A DNA stretch of 64,000 nt from Nitrobacter sp039808345 (GCF_047824785.1 NZ_CP181167.1:124001-188000), one strand, 5' to 3'; counted from the first letter of the stretch, positions 32,423 through 41,308 are shown. Notes: generated from the letters alone by a model not told the origin. A program made the numbers and translations.

Positions 32423-34918
32423 ATGAGCATGGCAGCGATCGAACGTCTTCTTCCCATCGTCGATCAGATACCGCCGTCGATCCGCGAGCCGCTGGCCCGG
32501 CGCCTGCGCGAATTGACCGGGCTCGGCCTGATCGGATTGTCCGGCGCGGCCGCGGCCGCACTGATGTCGTGGTCGGTGCAGGACCCGAGCCTCAGCCACG
32601 CCACCTCGCGCCCGATCCACAACGTCCTCGGCTATCCCGGCGCGATCGGCGCCGATCTTCTGATGCAGATTCTCGGTCTCGGCGCGATCATGCTGATCCT
32701 GCCGGTGGCGATCTGGGGATGGCGGATGCTGACCCATCGCCCGTTCGACCGTGAGGCTTCGCGTCTCGCCTGCTGGATTCTCTGCACCACATCCGCCGCC
32801 GGCTTCGCCAGTTGCTGGCCCCATAACGGCGCCTGGCCGCTGCCCACCGGTCTCGGCGGCGTGGTCGGCGACGCGCTGGTGCGCGCGCCCGCGATTGCGT
32901 TCGGCCCGGCAGGCGCGCTGCAAAGCATCGTGCTCGGCGCGATCATGTTTCTGATCATGGCCGCGACGTTCCTTTGGGCCAGCGGCGTGCGATCGCGGCC
33001 CGCCGAAGAATCGCGCGAAATCGAGGATGACGCGCCGTTCGATGAGGGCGACGACCACGCCTCGGTCTCGCTGGGCTGGGCGGTTCACGCGCTGATGAGC
33101 GCGAAGGCGCGGCTCAAGCGGCTGAAAATCGGCGCGCTGCTGGCGCTGGCCTACAAGTCGCTGGTGTCGAGCGCGCCGCGGAACTCCGGTGCGCTGGCGT
33201 TCGAGCGCCAGGAGCCCAATCTCGGCGGCGGACCCATCGCTCCCTCCCTGGCGCCGGGTCGCGCCGGCCATGATGACGACATCGATGACGAGCTTGACGA
33301 CGATCCGGAGGACGAAGCGGACGAGGAAGACGATGCAGCGCCGGTCGTCGCCGCGCCCCGCCGGAAGGCCGCTCCCCGCCAGCCGGCGAAGAAAGCCGGC
33401 AAGTTCGAGCTGCCCTCTGTCAACGTTCTGAGCGCGCCGCGCGCCTCCGACCGCCAGCCGCTCAGCAAGTCCGAACTGGAAGCCAATTCGCGGTCGCTGG
33501 AAGGCGTGCTTGGCGACTTCGGCGTGCGCGGCGAGATCGTGAAAGCCAATCCCGGACCGGTGGTGACGCTGTATGAACTGGAGCCCGCACCCGGCATCAA
33601 GTCGGCGCGCGTCATCGGCCTCGCCGACGATATCGCGCGCTCGATGAGCGCCCTGTCGGCCCGCGTCGCCGTCGTCCCCGGCCGCAACGCCATCGGCATC
33701 GAGCTGCCGAACGCGCACCGCGAGAAGGTGTACTTAAGAGAGCTGCTCACCGCGAAGGAGGCCGTCGACTCGGTCGCCAAGCTGCCGCTCTGCCTCGGCA
33801 AGACCATCGGCGGCGATCCCGTTATCATCGATCTCGCGCGCACGCCGCATATGCTGATCGCCGGTACCACGGGTTCCGGCAAATCGGTCGCGATCAACAC
33901 CATGATCCTCAGCCTGCTGTACCGGCTGCGGCCCGATCAGTGCCGTCTCATCATGGTCGATCCGAAGATGCTCGAACTCTCGGTCTATGACGGCATCCCG
34001 CATCTGCTGACGCCGGTCGTCACCGACCCGAAGAAGGCGGTGGTCGCGCTGAAATGGGCCGTGCGCGAGATGGAAGAGCGCTATAAGAAGATGGCCAAGC
34101 TCGGCGTGCGCAACATCGACGGCTACAACACCCGACTCGTCGACGCGAAGGCCAAGGGCGAGGAGCTGACGCGCACGGTGCATACCGGCTTCGACAAGGA
34201 AACCGGCAAGGCGATCTACGAGGAAGAGAAGCTCGAATTCGAGCCGCTGCCCTTCATCGTCATCATCGTGGATGAAATGGCCGACCTGATGATGGTCGCG
34301 GGCAAGGATATCGAGGGCGCGGTCCAGCGTCTTGCGCAGATGGCGCGCGCCGCCGGCCTTCACGTCATCCTCGCGACCCAGCGTCCGTCGGTCGACGTCA
34401 TCACCGGCACCATCAAGGCCAACTTCCCGACCCGCATCGCCTTCCAGGTGACGTCGAAGATCGACAGCCGTACCATCCTCGGCGAAATGGGCGCCGAGCA
34501 ACTGCTCGGCCAGGGCGACATGCTCTACATGGCGGGCGGCGGCCGCATCTCGCGCGTGCATGGGCCGTTTGCGTCGGATGAAGAAGTCGAGAAAGTGGTC
34601 CGCCACCTCAAGACGCAAGGAGCCCCCGAATATCTCGAGGCGGTCACGGCCGAAGAACCCGCGGAGGGCGAGGACGGCGCGGTGTTCGACGGTACGAGCA
34701 TGGGCAGCGACGGCGGCGGCGATCTGTTCGCGCAGGCGGTCGCGATCGTGAAGCGCGACCGCAAGGCCTCGACCAGCTACATTCAGCGCCGTCTCCAGAT
34801 CGGCTACAATCGCGCCGCCTCGCTGATGGAGCGCATGGAGCTCGAAGGCATCGTCGGGCAGGCCAATCACGCCGGAAAGCGCGAAATCCTGATCGAGGAA
34901 GAAGAAGGCCAATTCTGA
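32423..34918 (+). CDS. ftsK: DNA translocase FtsK
   Basis: Septal DNA pump that clears chromosome ends and activates XerCD recombination near the terminus. The 831 residues comprise about four membrane helices in the first 190 positions, an acidic/proline linker (about 210-335), and the motor domain. Walker A is GTTGSGKSVAINTMI near residue 481; Walker B is PFIVIIVDEMADLMM near 611. The gamma winged-helix domain that reads KOPS is at the end (VKRDRKASTSYIQRRLQIGY, then NRAASLMERMELEGIVG). It is flanked by repeats on both sides, and lolA follows. Confidence 0.96.
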   Translation: MSMAAIERLLPIVDQIPPSIREPLARRLRELTGLGLIGLSGAAAAALMSWSVQDPSLSHATSRPIHNVLGYPGAIGADLLMQILGLGAIMLILPVAIWGWRMLTHRPFDREASRLACWILCTTSAAGFASCWPHNGAWPLPTGLGGVVGDALVRAPAIAFGPAGALQSIVLGAIMFLIMAATFLWASGVRSRPAEESREIEDDAPFDEGDDHASVSLGWAVHALMSAKARLKRLKIGALLALAYKSLVSSAPRNSGALAFERQEPNLGGGPIAPSLAPGRAGHDDDIDDELDDDPEDEADEEDDAAPVVAAPRRKAAPRQPAKKAGKFELPSVNVLSAPRASDRQPLSKSELEANSRSLEGVLGDFGVRGEIVKANPGPVVTLYELEPAPGIKSARVIGLADDIARSMSALSARVAVVPGRNAIGIELPNAHREKVYLRELLTAKEAVDSVAKLPLCLGKTIGGDPVIIDLARTPHMLIAGTTGSGKSVAINTMILSLLYRLRPDQCRLIMVDPKMLELSVYDGIPHLLTPVVTDPKKAVVALKWAVREMEERYKKMAKLGVRNIDGYNTRLVDAKAKGEELTRTVHTGFDKETGKAIYEEEKLEFEPLPFIVIIVDEMADLMMVAGKDIEGAVQRLAQMARAAGLHVILATQRPSVDVITGTIKANFPTRIAFQVTSKIDSRTILGEMGAEQLLGQGDMLYMAGGGRISRVHGPFASDEEVEKVVRHLKTQGAPEYLEAVTAEEPAEGEDGAVFDGTSMGSDGGGDLFAQAVAIVKRDRKASTSYIQRRLQIGYNRAASLMERMELEGIVGQANHAGKREILIEEEEGQF

Positions 34919-34970
34919 TCCATGACGGCATCACGATGATCAGGTTTTCGGAGTCGCGAAATCGCCACAG

Positions 34971-35150
34971 CGCCACGCTAGATCGCGGCGATTCTGGATC
35001 GAATCGATCCAGAATCGCGACCATGATCGATTCCAGCATTATGAGAAGCGGAATGCGGGCGGATAACCGCACGACATTTTTCCTCGCCCCGCTTCCGGAG
35101 CGTTTTCAAGCGAAGTGGACACCCGTTCGCGGTAAGAAAATGCCGGGAAA
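34971..35150. repeat. Modular palindromic repeat, copy 9 (F+G+A), with a 31-nt perfect hairpin
   Basis: A perfect inverted repeat, GCGATTCTGGATCG-AAT-CGATCCAGAATCGC, occupies 34988-35018, followed by ATGATCGATTCCAGCAT, module G (GCGGAATGCGGGCGG ... CCCCGCTTC) and half a module A. The hairpin sits 70 bp after the ftsK stop and could end transcription or stabilise the message. Confidence 0.85.
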
Positions 35151-35214
35151 AAACGATATCCGCGAGGGCGCAAAGCGCTGTAGAACAAACGCCGCCAGCG
35201 GACAGGACGAAACA

Positions 35215-36057
35215 TTGAATACAGACGTGACACTTCCCCCCGCGGCCAGCCGTCCGATCCGCGCCCGTGCGAACGCCGTCATGGCCGGGCTCGCCGCGAT
35301 ACTGACCACAAGCCTTTTTGCTCCGCCGGCCCGCGCCGAAGCCGTGCCGATCCCGCAACCCGCGCCGCAGGTTGTTCGTACCGGCGAGCCCGCGATGCTG
35401 CTGGCGCAGGCCGGCAAGCCTGAGGTCACGGGAACCACGCGCCCGCCCGACCCCATCATTCCCGACCCGCGCCGCAACGTACCCGCCAGCATTTTTGCAA
35501 CTTTCGACGCGAATCAGAAAGCGGCGGCGGGCCGGGTCAGCAGCTACCTGTCGTCGCTGCGGGCCCTTGCCGGAAAGTTCGTGCAGGTCGGTCCTGACGG
35601 CAGCCGCTCCACCGGCGAGTTCTACATCCAGAAACCGGGCAAGGTCCGGTTCGAATACGATCCTCCCTCGCCGATCGCGATGATCTCCGACGGCTCGTCG
35701 CTCGTCATTCGCGACACCAGGCTCGCGACACAGGATGTGTACCCGTTGTCGCAAACGCCGCTGCGCTATCTGTTGTCAGACCGCATCGACCTGATGAGGG
35801 AAACCAACGTCGTCGCCGTGACGTCGGACGATCTCTACATCAGCGTCATCATCGAAGAGAAGCAGGCGCTGGTCGGCACCTCCCGCCTCATGCTCATGGT
35901 CGGCGTCAAGGACGGCAAGCTCAAGCAGTGGACCATCACCGATCCGCAAGGTTACGATACCACGGTGGCGATCTACAATCTGAACCCGACGGCGAAACTC
36001 GATCCCGCGCTGTTCAGGATCAATGACACCACGCATCCGGCATCGAGTAACAATTGA
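35215..36057 (+). CDS. lolA: LolA-like outer-membrane lipoprotein carrier
   Basis: Periplasmic chaperone that takes lipoproteins from LolCDE to the outer membrane. It is about 280 residues with a signal peptide (ANAVMAGLAAILTTSLFAPP-ARA) and a Pro-rich spacer before the LolA fold: VSSYLSSLRALAGKFVQVGP, then GEFYIQKPGKVRFEYDPPSP and MISDGSSLVIRDTRL. The start is uncertain: TTG at 35215 gives a normal signal peptide with a basic head, while ATG at 35281 is the first ATG near it. The frame stays open upstream through a repeat, which is not likely to be translated. Confidence 0.85.
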   Translation: MNTDVTLPPAASRPIRARANAVMAGLAAILTTSLFAPPARAEAVPIPQPAPQVVRTGEPAMLLAQAGKPEVTGTTRPPDPIIPDPRRNVPASIFATFDANQKAAAGRVSSYLSSLRALAGKFVQVGPDGSRSTGEFYIQKPGKVRFEYDPPSPIAMISDGSSLVIRDTRLATQDVYPLSQTPLRYLLSDRIDLMRETNVVAVTSDDLYISVIIEEKQALVGTSRLMLMVGVKDGKLKQWTITDPQGYDTTVAIYNLNPTAKLDPALFRINDTTHPASSNN

Positions 36058-36072
36058 GCGCTGAAGTTTTCT

Positions 36073-36108
36073 CCTTTCCCTCCCCCGCGAGGAGAGAGGG
36101 AAGAACCA
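36073..36108. repeat. Short CT-rich intergenic repeat fragment before xth
   Basis: TTTCCCTCCCCCGCGAGGAG and AGAGGGAAG form a small hairpin of the type also seen in expanded form at 36967-37060 and 39527-39675. Confidence 0.4.
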
Positions 36109-36126
36109 TCGACTGTGCCAGCCCCC

Positions 36127-36942
36127 ATGCATCTCACCCTGACCACCTGGAACATCAACTCGGTGCGGCTGCGCATCGATCTGGTCGCCAAGTTTCTGAA
36201 AGCGCAGCGGCCAGACGTTCTGTGCCTGCAGGAAACCAAATGCCCCGATGACGCCTTTCCGCTGAAACGTTTCCACCGGCTCGGCTATGAGCATATCGCG
36301 CTCAACGGGCAGAAGGGATATCACGGGGTGGCGGTGGTCTCGAAGCTGCCTTTCGACGCCAGCAACATCCGCACATTCTGCGACAAGATCGACTCCCGCC
36401 ACGTCAGCGTGATCTTCGGCGGTCAGGCGGGTCTCGCCGCGCCGCTGGTGCTGCATAACTTCTACGTGCCCGCCGGCGGCGACATTCCCGACCCCGCGCT
36501 GAATCCGAAGTTCGCTCACAAGCTGCAGTTTCTCGACGAGATGAAAGGCTGCGCGCCGCTGCATCCGGTCAACGGCGAGCGGCATGTGCTGGTCGGCGAT
36601 CTCAATGTCGCGCCGCATGAGAACGACGTCTGGTCGCACAAACAACTTCTCAAGATCGTCTCGCATACGCCCATCGAATGCGAAAAGCTGCTCGGCGTGC
36701 AGAATCGCGGCAACTGGATCGACATCGCTCGCGCGCGGATCCCGATGTCGGAGAAAGTCTATACGTGGTGGAGCTATCGCGCCGCCGACTGGGTTGCCGC
36801 CAATCGCGGCCGCAGGCTCGATCACATCTGGGTCTCGGAGTCGCTGCGCGACGGAATCCGCGACTTCCGCATCACCCGCGACGCCCGCGGCTGGGAGCGT
36901 CCATCGGATCATGTGCCGGTGACCGCGGTGATCGAGGTGTGA
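36127..36942 (+). CDS. xth: Exodeoxyribonuclease III
   Basis: An AP endonuclease and 3'-5' exonuclease of base-excision repair. The 271-residue protein has the endonuclease/exonuclease/phosphatase fold: LTTWNINSVRLRI, LCLQETKCPDDAFP (metal-binding Glu), HVLVGDLNVAPHENDVW (Asp and Asn), and the C-terminal RRLDHIWVSESL and SDHVPVTAVIEV. ATG at 36127 is used; an in-frame GTG 12 bases upstream is possible. It follows lolA by 69 bp on the same strand. Confidence 0.94.
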   Translation: MHLTLTTWNINSVRLRIDLVAKFLKAQRPDVLCLQETKCPDDAFPLKRFHRLGYEHIALNGQKGYHGVAVVSKLPFDASNIRTFCDKIDSRHVSVIFGGQAGLAAPLVLHNFYVPAGGDIPDPALNPKFAHKLQFLDEMKGCAPLHPVNGERHVLVGDLNVAPHENDVWSHKQLLKIVSHTPIECEKLLGVQNRGNWIDIARARIPMSEKVYTWWSYRAADWVAANRGRRLDHIWVSESLRDGIRDFRITRDARGWERPSDHVPVTAVIEV

Positions 36943-36966
36943 GCGCGGATGCCACGATGACAGCCG

Positions 36967-37060
36967 CGCTCCCTCTCCCATTGGGAGAGGGCTGGGGTGA
37001 GGGGCTGCGGATTGTCGATAGGTCTCACGCCCTCACCCGGATCGGCACAACGCTCCGAAC
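36967..37060. repeat. REP-like repeat (CCCTCTCCC / GGGAGAGGG type)
   Basis: GCTCCCTCTCCCATTGGGAG and AGGGCTGGGGTGAGGGGCTG form the widespread proteobacterial intergenic repeat, with CCCTCACCC as partner further on (CGCCCTCACCCGGATCG). Confidence 0.7.
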
Positions 37061-37404
37061 CTAGAGCATCGGACCCGAAAGTGGGAACCGGTTTCGGGAT
37101 AAATCCGATGCTCAATCAATTAACTAGAGCGGGATGAGGTTTGATTGAATCCTTATGCCAGGCATCCATGTCTTGAAACGTGAACCGGATCAAAGACGTG
37201 GATGGCCGGGACCATAAGCGAGCGAAGCGACGCCGTTCTTCGAACGGCTATGCCCGGCCATGACGCGTTGAAACCATTCATCGTCAACTCTTCCCGCTCT
37301 AGAGCGTTTTCAAGCGAAGTGGACACCGGTTCGCGTGAAGAAAACGCGTCAAATCAAAATCATAGAGCCCGCTTCTGATTCCATCAGAAGCGAAAGGGCT
37401 CTAG
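37061..37404. repeat. Modular palindromic repeat, copy 11 (C inverted + long G-like + A + E)
   Basis: CTAGAGCATCGGACCCGAAA ... CCGATGCTC (module C inverted), a long unit bounded by TAGAGCGGGATGAGG and CTTCCCGCTCTAGA with an inner CCGTTCTTCGAACGG hairpin, then modules A and E. The last CTAG carries the stop codon of the cyclic-nucleotide-binding gene. With 36967-37060 it fills the convergent gap after xth. Confidence 0.85.
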
Positions 37405-37850
37405 CCACTCAGCTTCGCCGACGCCATCAGGATATCGCTGGTCGTTTTCCGGGTACGGTTGGCGAATTCGTCGCGAAGGCGCTGGGCGGCCGCGGGATAG
37501 CTGTCGAGCACGCGCAGGAACAGGGTGCGCGAAATGCGGATGACCATCGAATATTCCCGCGCGATCGCGGTGGCCGGCCGTGATATCGGCACGATCAGGG
37601 CCAGTTCACCGATCAGCGTGCCGCGCTCGGCGACAACTTTCCGATCGCGGCCGTTCGGGACGTGGATGCGAAAGCCGCCTTCCTGAACCACGTACCCCCC
37701 ATCCGCCTCGTCACCGGCGCGGAACAGGATCGACCCGCTGGCGAACTGCTGCTGTTCGGCGCCGATGGCAAGCACGCGCAAGGCCTCCGCGCCCAGCAGG
37801 CGCAGGGTCTGGACGCGCTCAAGCAGGACAACGTCATCGTCGATCGACAT
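37401..37850 (-). CDS. Single-domain cyclic-nucleotide-binding protein
   Basis: A 149-residue protein made of one cNMP-binding jelly roll (QQFASGSILFRAGDEADGGY, VVQEGGFRIHV, RGTLIGELALIVPISRPATA) and a short C-terminal helix. It lacks the helix-turn-helix of Crp/Fnr proteins. The phosphate-binding cassette GELALIVPISRPATA matches the pattern GE.A......R.A, so cAMP or cGMP binding is plausible. It lies downstream of cenR on the same strand, separated by a repeat. MSIDDDVVL (37850) is the likely start. Its partner is unknown. Confidence 0.8.
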   Translation of the reverse strand: MSIDDDVVLLERVQTLRLLGAEALRVLAIGAEQQQFASGSILFRAGDEADGGYVVQEGGFRIHVPNGRDRKVVAERGTLIGELALIVPISRPATAIAREYSMVIRISRTLFLRVLDSYPAAAQRLRDEFANRTRKTTSDILMASAKLSG

Positions 37851-37926
37851 GCAGAACCGGTTCGATGATCCGTCCCGGATCATCCAGATGCTGTTTTGAC
37901 GGGAGCTGACGTGAGTCGTCAACCTG

Positions 37927-38003
37927 TAGCGTTTTCTTTCCGCGAACCGGATTTTATCAGAAGAGGAAAGCTCTAGGACATGCTTCGTTCGAAAACGCCA
38001 TAG
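37927..38003. repeat. Degenerate modular palindromic repeat, copy 12
   Basis: TAGCGTTTTCTTTCCGCGAA ... CAGAAGAGGAAAGCTCTAGG ... TTCGTTCGAAAACGCCATAG: pieces of modules A and E between cenR and the cNMP-binding gene. Confidence 0.65.
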
Positions 38004-38006
38004 ATA

Positions 38007-38693
38007 TCAGGGCACCAGCTTGTAGCCACCGGCCTCGGTGACCAGAATTTCCGGATTGGCGGCGTCTTTCTCGATCTTCTGGCGCAGCCGGTAGATGTGA
38101 GTTTCCAGGGTGTGGGTGGTGACGCCGGAATTGTATCCCCAGACCTCCTGCAGCAGGGTGTCGCGCGACACCGACATCTGGCCGGCCCGGTACAGGAAGC
38201 GCAGGATCGCGGTCTCCTTCTCGGTCAGCCGCACCTTCTTGCCGTTGCCGGTCGTCAGCATCTTGGCGCCGGGCCGGAAACTGTAGGGTCCGACCGAGAA
38301 CACCGCGTCCTCGCTGGCCTCGTGCTGGCGCAACTGCGCGCGGATGCGCGCCAGCAGGACCGCGAACCGGAACGGCTTGGCGATATAGTCATTGGCGCCC
38401 GATTCAAGACCCAGAATGGTGTCCGAATCGGTGTCGTGACCGGTGAGCATGATGATCGGGGCCTTGAAGCCGCCCTTGCGCAGGCTGCGCACCACCTCGC
38501 GCCCGTCCGTATCCGGCAGGCCGACATCCATCAGCACGAGATCGGGCGAATAGGATCTGGCGGCGCTGGCGCCCTTGGCGCCGGTATCCACGGCGGACGC
38601 CTCGAATTCCTCATGCAGCGACAGTTGCTCGACCAGCGTATCGCGCAGGTCGTTATCGTCGTCCACGATCAGGATTTTGCGGGCGTTGGCCAT
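38007..38693 (-). CDS. cenR: OmpR-family response regulator, CenR-like
   Basis: A 228-residue two-component regulator. The receiver has the acidic pair in KILIVDDDNDL, the phospho-Asp in DLVLMDVGLPDTDGREV and the Lys in ANDYIAKPFRFAVLLARIRA. The C-terminal winged helix reads RLTEKETAILRFLYRAGQMS, then TTHTLETHIYRLRQKIE. The receiver-DNA linker FSVGPYSFRPGAKML and overall sequence closely follow Caulobacter CenR, an envelope regulator essential in several alphaproteobacteria (OtpR in Brucella). The ATG has AGGAGG nine bases upstream. No kinase gene is adjacent. Confidence 0.88.
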   Translation of the reverse strand: MANARKILIVDDDNDLRDTLVEQLSLHEEFEASAVDTGAKGASAARSYSPDLVLMDVGLPDTDGREVVRSLRKGGFKAPIIMLTGHDTDSDTILGLESGANDYIAKPFRFAVLLARIRAQLRQHEASEDAVFSVGPYSFRPGAKMLTTGNGKKVRLTEKETAILRFLYRAGQMSVSRDTLLQEVWGYNSGVTTHTLETHIYRLRQKIEKDAANPEILVTEAGGYKLVP

Positions 38694-38951
38694 CTATGCA
38701 ATCCTCCTGGCGGCTGAAACACCCCGGGCGGGGCGCGCCAGCGACCTTCATCAGGTGTTTGGGTCCCGATTCGTCCGGGCACACATGATTTGCAGCAATA
38801 ATTTGCAGCGATTCATCGTCGAAACTTGAGTCTACCCCAGACTGAGGCGAATTTGGATGAATCCCTGTCCATCTGGTGTGCGGGGTCGGCTTTTCGGCTG
38901 AGAGAGTGCGCGGGGGGGCTCCTCCATTCCATGCAAAGCTCATGCTCTTCA

Positions 38952-39500
38952 ATGCCTTGTATCACAAATTCCCGTGATCGTCCGCTCGCGGCGATCCGCA
39001 TTCGGGCCGCCGCCGGGCGGCCGCAGCGCGGCTGGCTGATTGCCGAAGGGCGCGCGATCGCGGTGGCGCTCGGCCGCGGCGGCATCCGGGCCAACAAACG
39101 CGAGGGCGACGGCGGCACCCCGAAAGGGATTTTCCGGCCCGTCCGGTTATGGTGGCGGCCCGACCGGAACCCGCGGCCACGGACGTTTCTGCCGGTCCGC
39201 GCCATCACGCCCATGGATGGCTGGTGCGAGGACCCCGCCGACCGGCGCTACAACCGGCCGATCCGGATGACGCCAAATGCGGCCGGCGACCGGCTGACGC
39301 GCGCCGATCATCTCTACGACTTCATCATCGAGATCGATCACAACACCCGGCCCCGCATCGCGGGACGCGGCAGCGCCGTGTTCCTGCATCTGGCGCGCGA
39401 CAACTTCGGCCCCACCGCCGGTTGCGTGGCGATGACGCGGCCGGCGATGATGCGGCTGTTGCGGCGGATCGGGCCGCGCACCAAGATCGCGATCGGGTGA
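38952..39500 (+). CDS. L,D-transpeptidase catalytic-domain protein without signal peptide
   Basis: A protein of about 182 residues with a YkuD-like catalytic block: FLHLARDNFGPTAGCVAMTR holds the His and the Cys. Upstream blocks are VALGRGGIRANKREGDGGTP, KGIFRPVRLWWR, and DGWCEDPADRRYNRPIRM. The start is uncertain: ATG at 38952 is closest to the conserved part, with in-frame alternatives at 38931 and 38826, none with a good ribosome site. No signal peptide is apparent, as for other members of this subgroup. It is divergent from cenR, whose regulon in other species concerns the envelope. Confidence 0.8.
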   Translation: MPCITNSRDRPLAAIRIRAAAGRPQRGWLIAEGRAIAVALGRGGIRANKREGDGGTPKGIFRPVRLWWRPDRNPRPRTFLPVRAITPMDGWCEDPADRRYNRPIRMTPNAAGDRLTRADHLYDFIIEIDHNTRPRIAGRGSAVFLHLARDNFGPTAGCVAMTRPAMMRLLRRIGPRTKIAIG

Positions 39501-39526
39501 GTTGAGGGAGCGGGAGCTTTCTTTCT

Positions 39527-39675
39527 TCTCCCCTTGCGGGAGCCGAGACGAGCGAAGCTCGCTCTTAAGATGGCATGGACGAAGTCCATGACGGATGAGG
39601 GGTCTCGATGGCAGACACCCCTCACCCGCCTTCGCTTTGCTCAGGCACCCTCTCCCGCAAGGGGAGAGGGAAAAA
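39527..39675. repeat. Inverted intergenic repeat with CTCCCCTTGCGGGAG arms
   Basis: CTCCCCTTGCGGGAG near 39536 faces CTCCCGCAAGGGGAG near 39651, enclosing ATGGCATGGACGAAGTCCAT (itself a hairpin) and ACCCCTCACCCGCCTTCGCT. This is a second repeat class, unrelated to the TAGAGC modules. Confidence 0.7.
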
Positions 39676-39677
39676 GA

Positions 39678-40352
39678 TCAGCGCCTTCCGAAGATCGCCG
39701 AGCCGACCCGCACATGGGTCGCACCGAGCGCGATCGCTATGGCGAAGTCCGCGCTCATGCCCATCGACAGTTGCGTCAGCCCGTTACGCCTGGCGATTTT
39801 CGCGGTGAGCGCGAAATGCGGGGCCGGCGCATCATTCATCGGCGGAATGCACATCAGGCCCGCGATCGTCAGGCCATGGGCGTCGCGGCAGCGCGCGATG
39901 AAGTCGTCGGCATCGGATGGCGCGACGCCAGCCTTCTGCGGTTCCTCGCCGGTATTGATCTGCACGAACAGGGACGGCCGCCGGTTCTGCCTGTCGATTT
40001 CCCTGGCCAAGGCTTCACAAAGGCTCGGGCGGTCGACCGAATGGATGGCGTCGAACAGGGCGACAGCTTCTTTCGCCTTGTTGGATTGCAGCGGGCCGAT
40101 CAGATGCAGCGCGAGGCCGGGATGCGCCGCGATCAAAGCAGGCCACTTGCGCTGCGCCTCCTGCACGCGGTTTTCCCCGAACACCTGCTGTCCGGCCGCG
40201 ATCACCGGTGCGATCGTCTCCGCGCCAAAGGTTTTCGACACCGCCACCAACGTCACCGAAGAGCGCTCGCGCCGCGCGTCCCGGCACGCGCGGACGATTT
40301 CGGCCTCCACGTTCGCAAGGCCGCTGACCGGCGCCGTCTCGTCCATCGTCAT
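39678..40352 (-). CDS. YggS/PLPBP family pyridoxal-phosphate homeostasis protein
   Basis: A 224-residue single-domain TIM-barrel protein that binds PLP without known catalysis and keeps vitamin B6 and amino-acid pools balanced. PLP Lys is in VTLVAVSKTFGAETIAP; other blocks are VFGENRVQEAQRKW, LHLIGPLQSNKAKEAVALFD, LSMGMSADFAIAIALGATHV and RVGSAIFGRR. The ATG overlaps the stop of the upstream GST gene by four bases (ATGA), implying translational coupling. This decides the start over a much longer open frame. Confidence 0.92.
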   Translation of the reverse strand: MTMDETAPVSGLANVEAEIVRACRDARRERSSVTLVAVSKTFGAETIAPVIAAGQQVFGENRVQEAQRKWPALIAAHPGLALHLIGPLQSNKAKEAVALFDAIHSVDRPSLCEALAREIDRQNRRPSLFVQINTGEEPQKAGVAPSDADDFIARCRDAHGLTIAGLMCIPPMNDAPAPHFALTAKIARRNGLTQLSMGMSADFAIAIALGATHVRVGSAIFGRR

Positions 40353-41053
40353 GGCCGCGCCGGAATGGCGAGGCCGCGCTGCACCGCCGGGCGCGCCAGG
40401 CCCCGCTGCAGCCAGCCTGCGACATGGCGGAAACGATCGAATCCGACGAGATCGCGCGCATCGTAGAATCCGATCAGGTTGCGCACCCAGCCCAGCATCG
40501 AAATATCCGCGATGGTGTAGTCGTCGCCCGAAAACCACCGATGCGTCGCCAGATGCGTGTCCATCACGCCGAGCAGCCGCGTCGATTCCGCCACATAGCG
40601 GTCGCGCGGCCGCTTGTCCTGAAAATCCCGGCCGGCGAACTTATGGAAGAACCCCACCTGCCCGAACATCGGCCCGACGCCGCCCATCTGGAAGTGCAGC
40701 CACTGGATGGTCTGCCAGCGCAGCGCCGGATCGGCGGGCAGAAACTGTCCGGTCTTCTCGGCGAGGTATTGCAGGATCGCGCCCGACTCGAACAAGGCGA
40801 GCGGCCTGCCGCCGGGACCGTCGGGATCGAGGATCGCCGGGATCCTGCCGTTGGGATTGAGCGAGACGAATTCGGGGCTCTTCTGCTCGTTCCTGCCGAA
40901 ATCGACGAAATGCGGCTCATAGGGCAGCCCGGTTTCCTCCAGCATGATCGAGACCTTCACCCCGTTGGGCGTCGGCACCGAATAGAGCTGCAGGAGATCC
41001 GGGTAGGCGGCCGGCCAGCGGCGGGTGATTAAGGAAACGGAGAGGTCGGCCAT
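40349..41053 (-). CDS. Glutathione S-transferase family protein
   Basis: A 234-residue soluble enzyme with an N-terminal thioredoxin-like domain (LLQLYSVPTPNGVKVSIMLE, then NPNGRIPAILDPDGPGGRPL, ALFESGAILQYLAEKTG) and a C-terminal helical domain (DDYTIADISMLGWVRNLIGF). ESGAI corresponds to the glutathione-binding ES motif. Pattern and length resemble the Ure2/YghU-like Nu class. The start at 41053 has GGAG eight bases upstream. It is the first gene of a two-gene operon with yggS. Confidence 0.9.
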   Translation of the reverse strand: MADLSVSLITRRWPAAYPDLLQLYSVPTPNGVKVSIMLEETGLPYEPHFVDFGRNEQKSPEFVSLNPNGRIPAILDPDGPGGRPLALFESGAILQYLAEKTGQFLPADPALRWQTIQWLHFQMGGVGPMFGQVGFFHKFAGRDFQDKRPRDRYVAESTRLLGVMDTHLATHRWFSGDDYTIADISMLGWVRNLIGFYDARDLVGFDRFRHVAGWLQRGLARPAVQRGLAIPARP

Positions 41054-41167
41054 CGGGTGACTCCGGAAGGCGGGAACGTCCCCGCTTACACCGCAAAACC
41101 ACACCGCTTGCAAACTCGCCCGCATCGCCCGCCCGACCCGTTGACCCCCGCTCCGCTTTCGTGGCCT

Positions 41168-41270
41168 ATAGCGTTTTCGAGCGAAGCGGGTACCGGTTCG
41201 CGTGAAGAAAACGCGTCAAAACAATAATCTAGAGCCTCGCTTCTGATTCAACCGGAAGCGAGCTGCTCTG
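41168..41270. repeat. Modular palindromic repeat, copy 13 (A+E)
   Basis: ATAGCGTTTTCGAGCGAAGC ... GTGAAGAAAACGCGTCAAAA, then TCTAGAGCCTCGCTTCTGAT ... GGAAGCGAGCTGCTCTG. It lies between the divergently transcribed GST and leuS genes. Confidence 0.85.
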
Positions 41271-41308
41271 GTCGAAGGCCTGCAAATCACGAAAAATATC
41301 GCAATTCC

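Noticed and set aside
33734..34912. A 392-codon minus-strand frame opposite ftsK
   Set aside because: Shadow of the FtsK motor domain, with composition typical of antisense translation.
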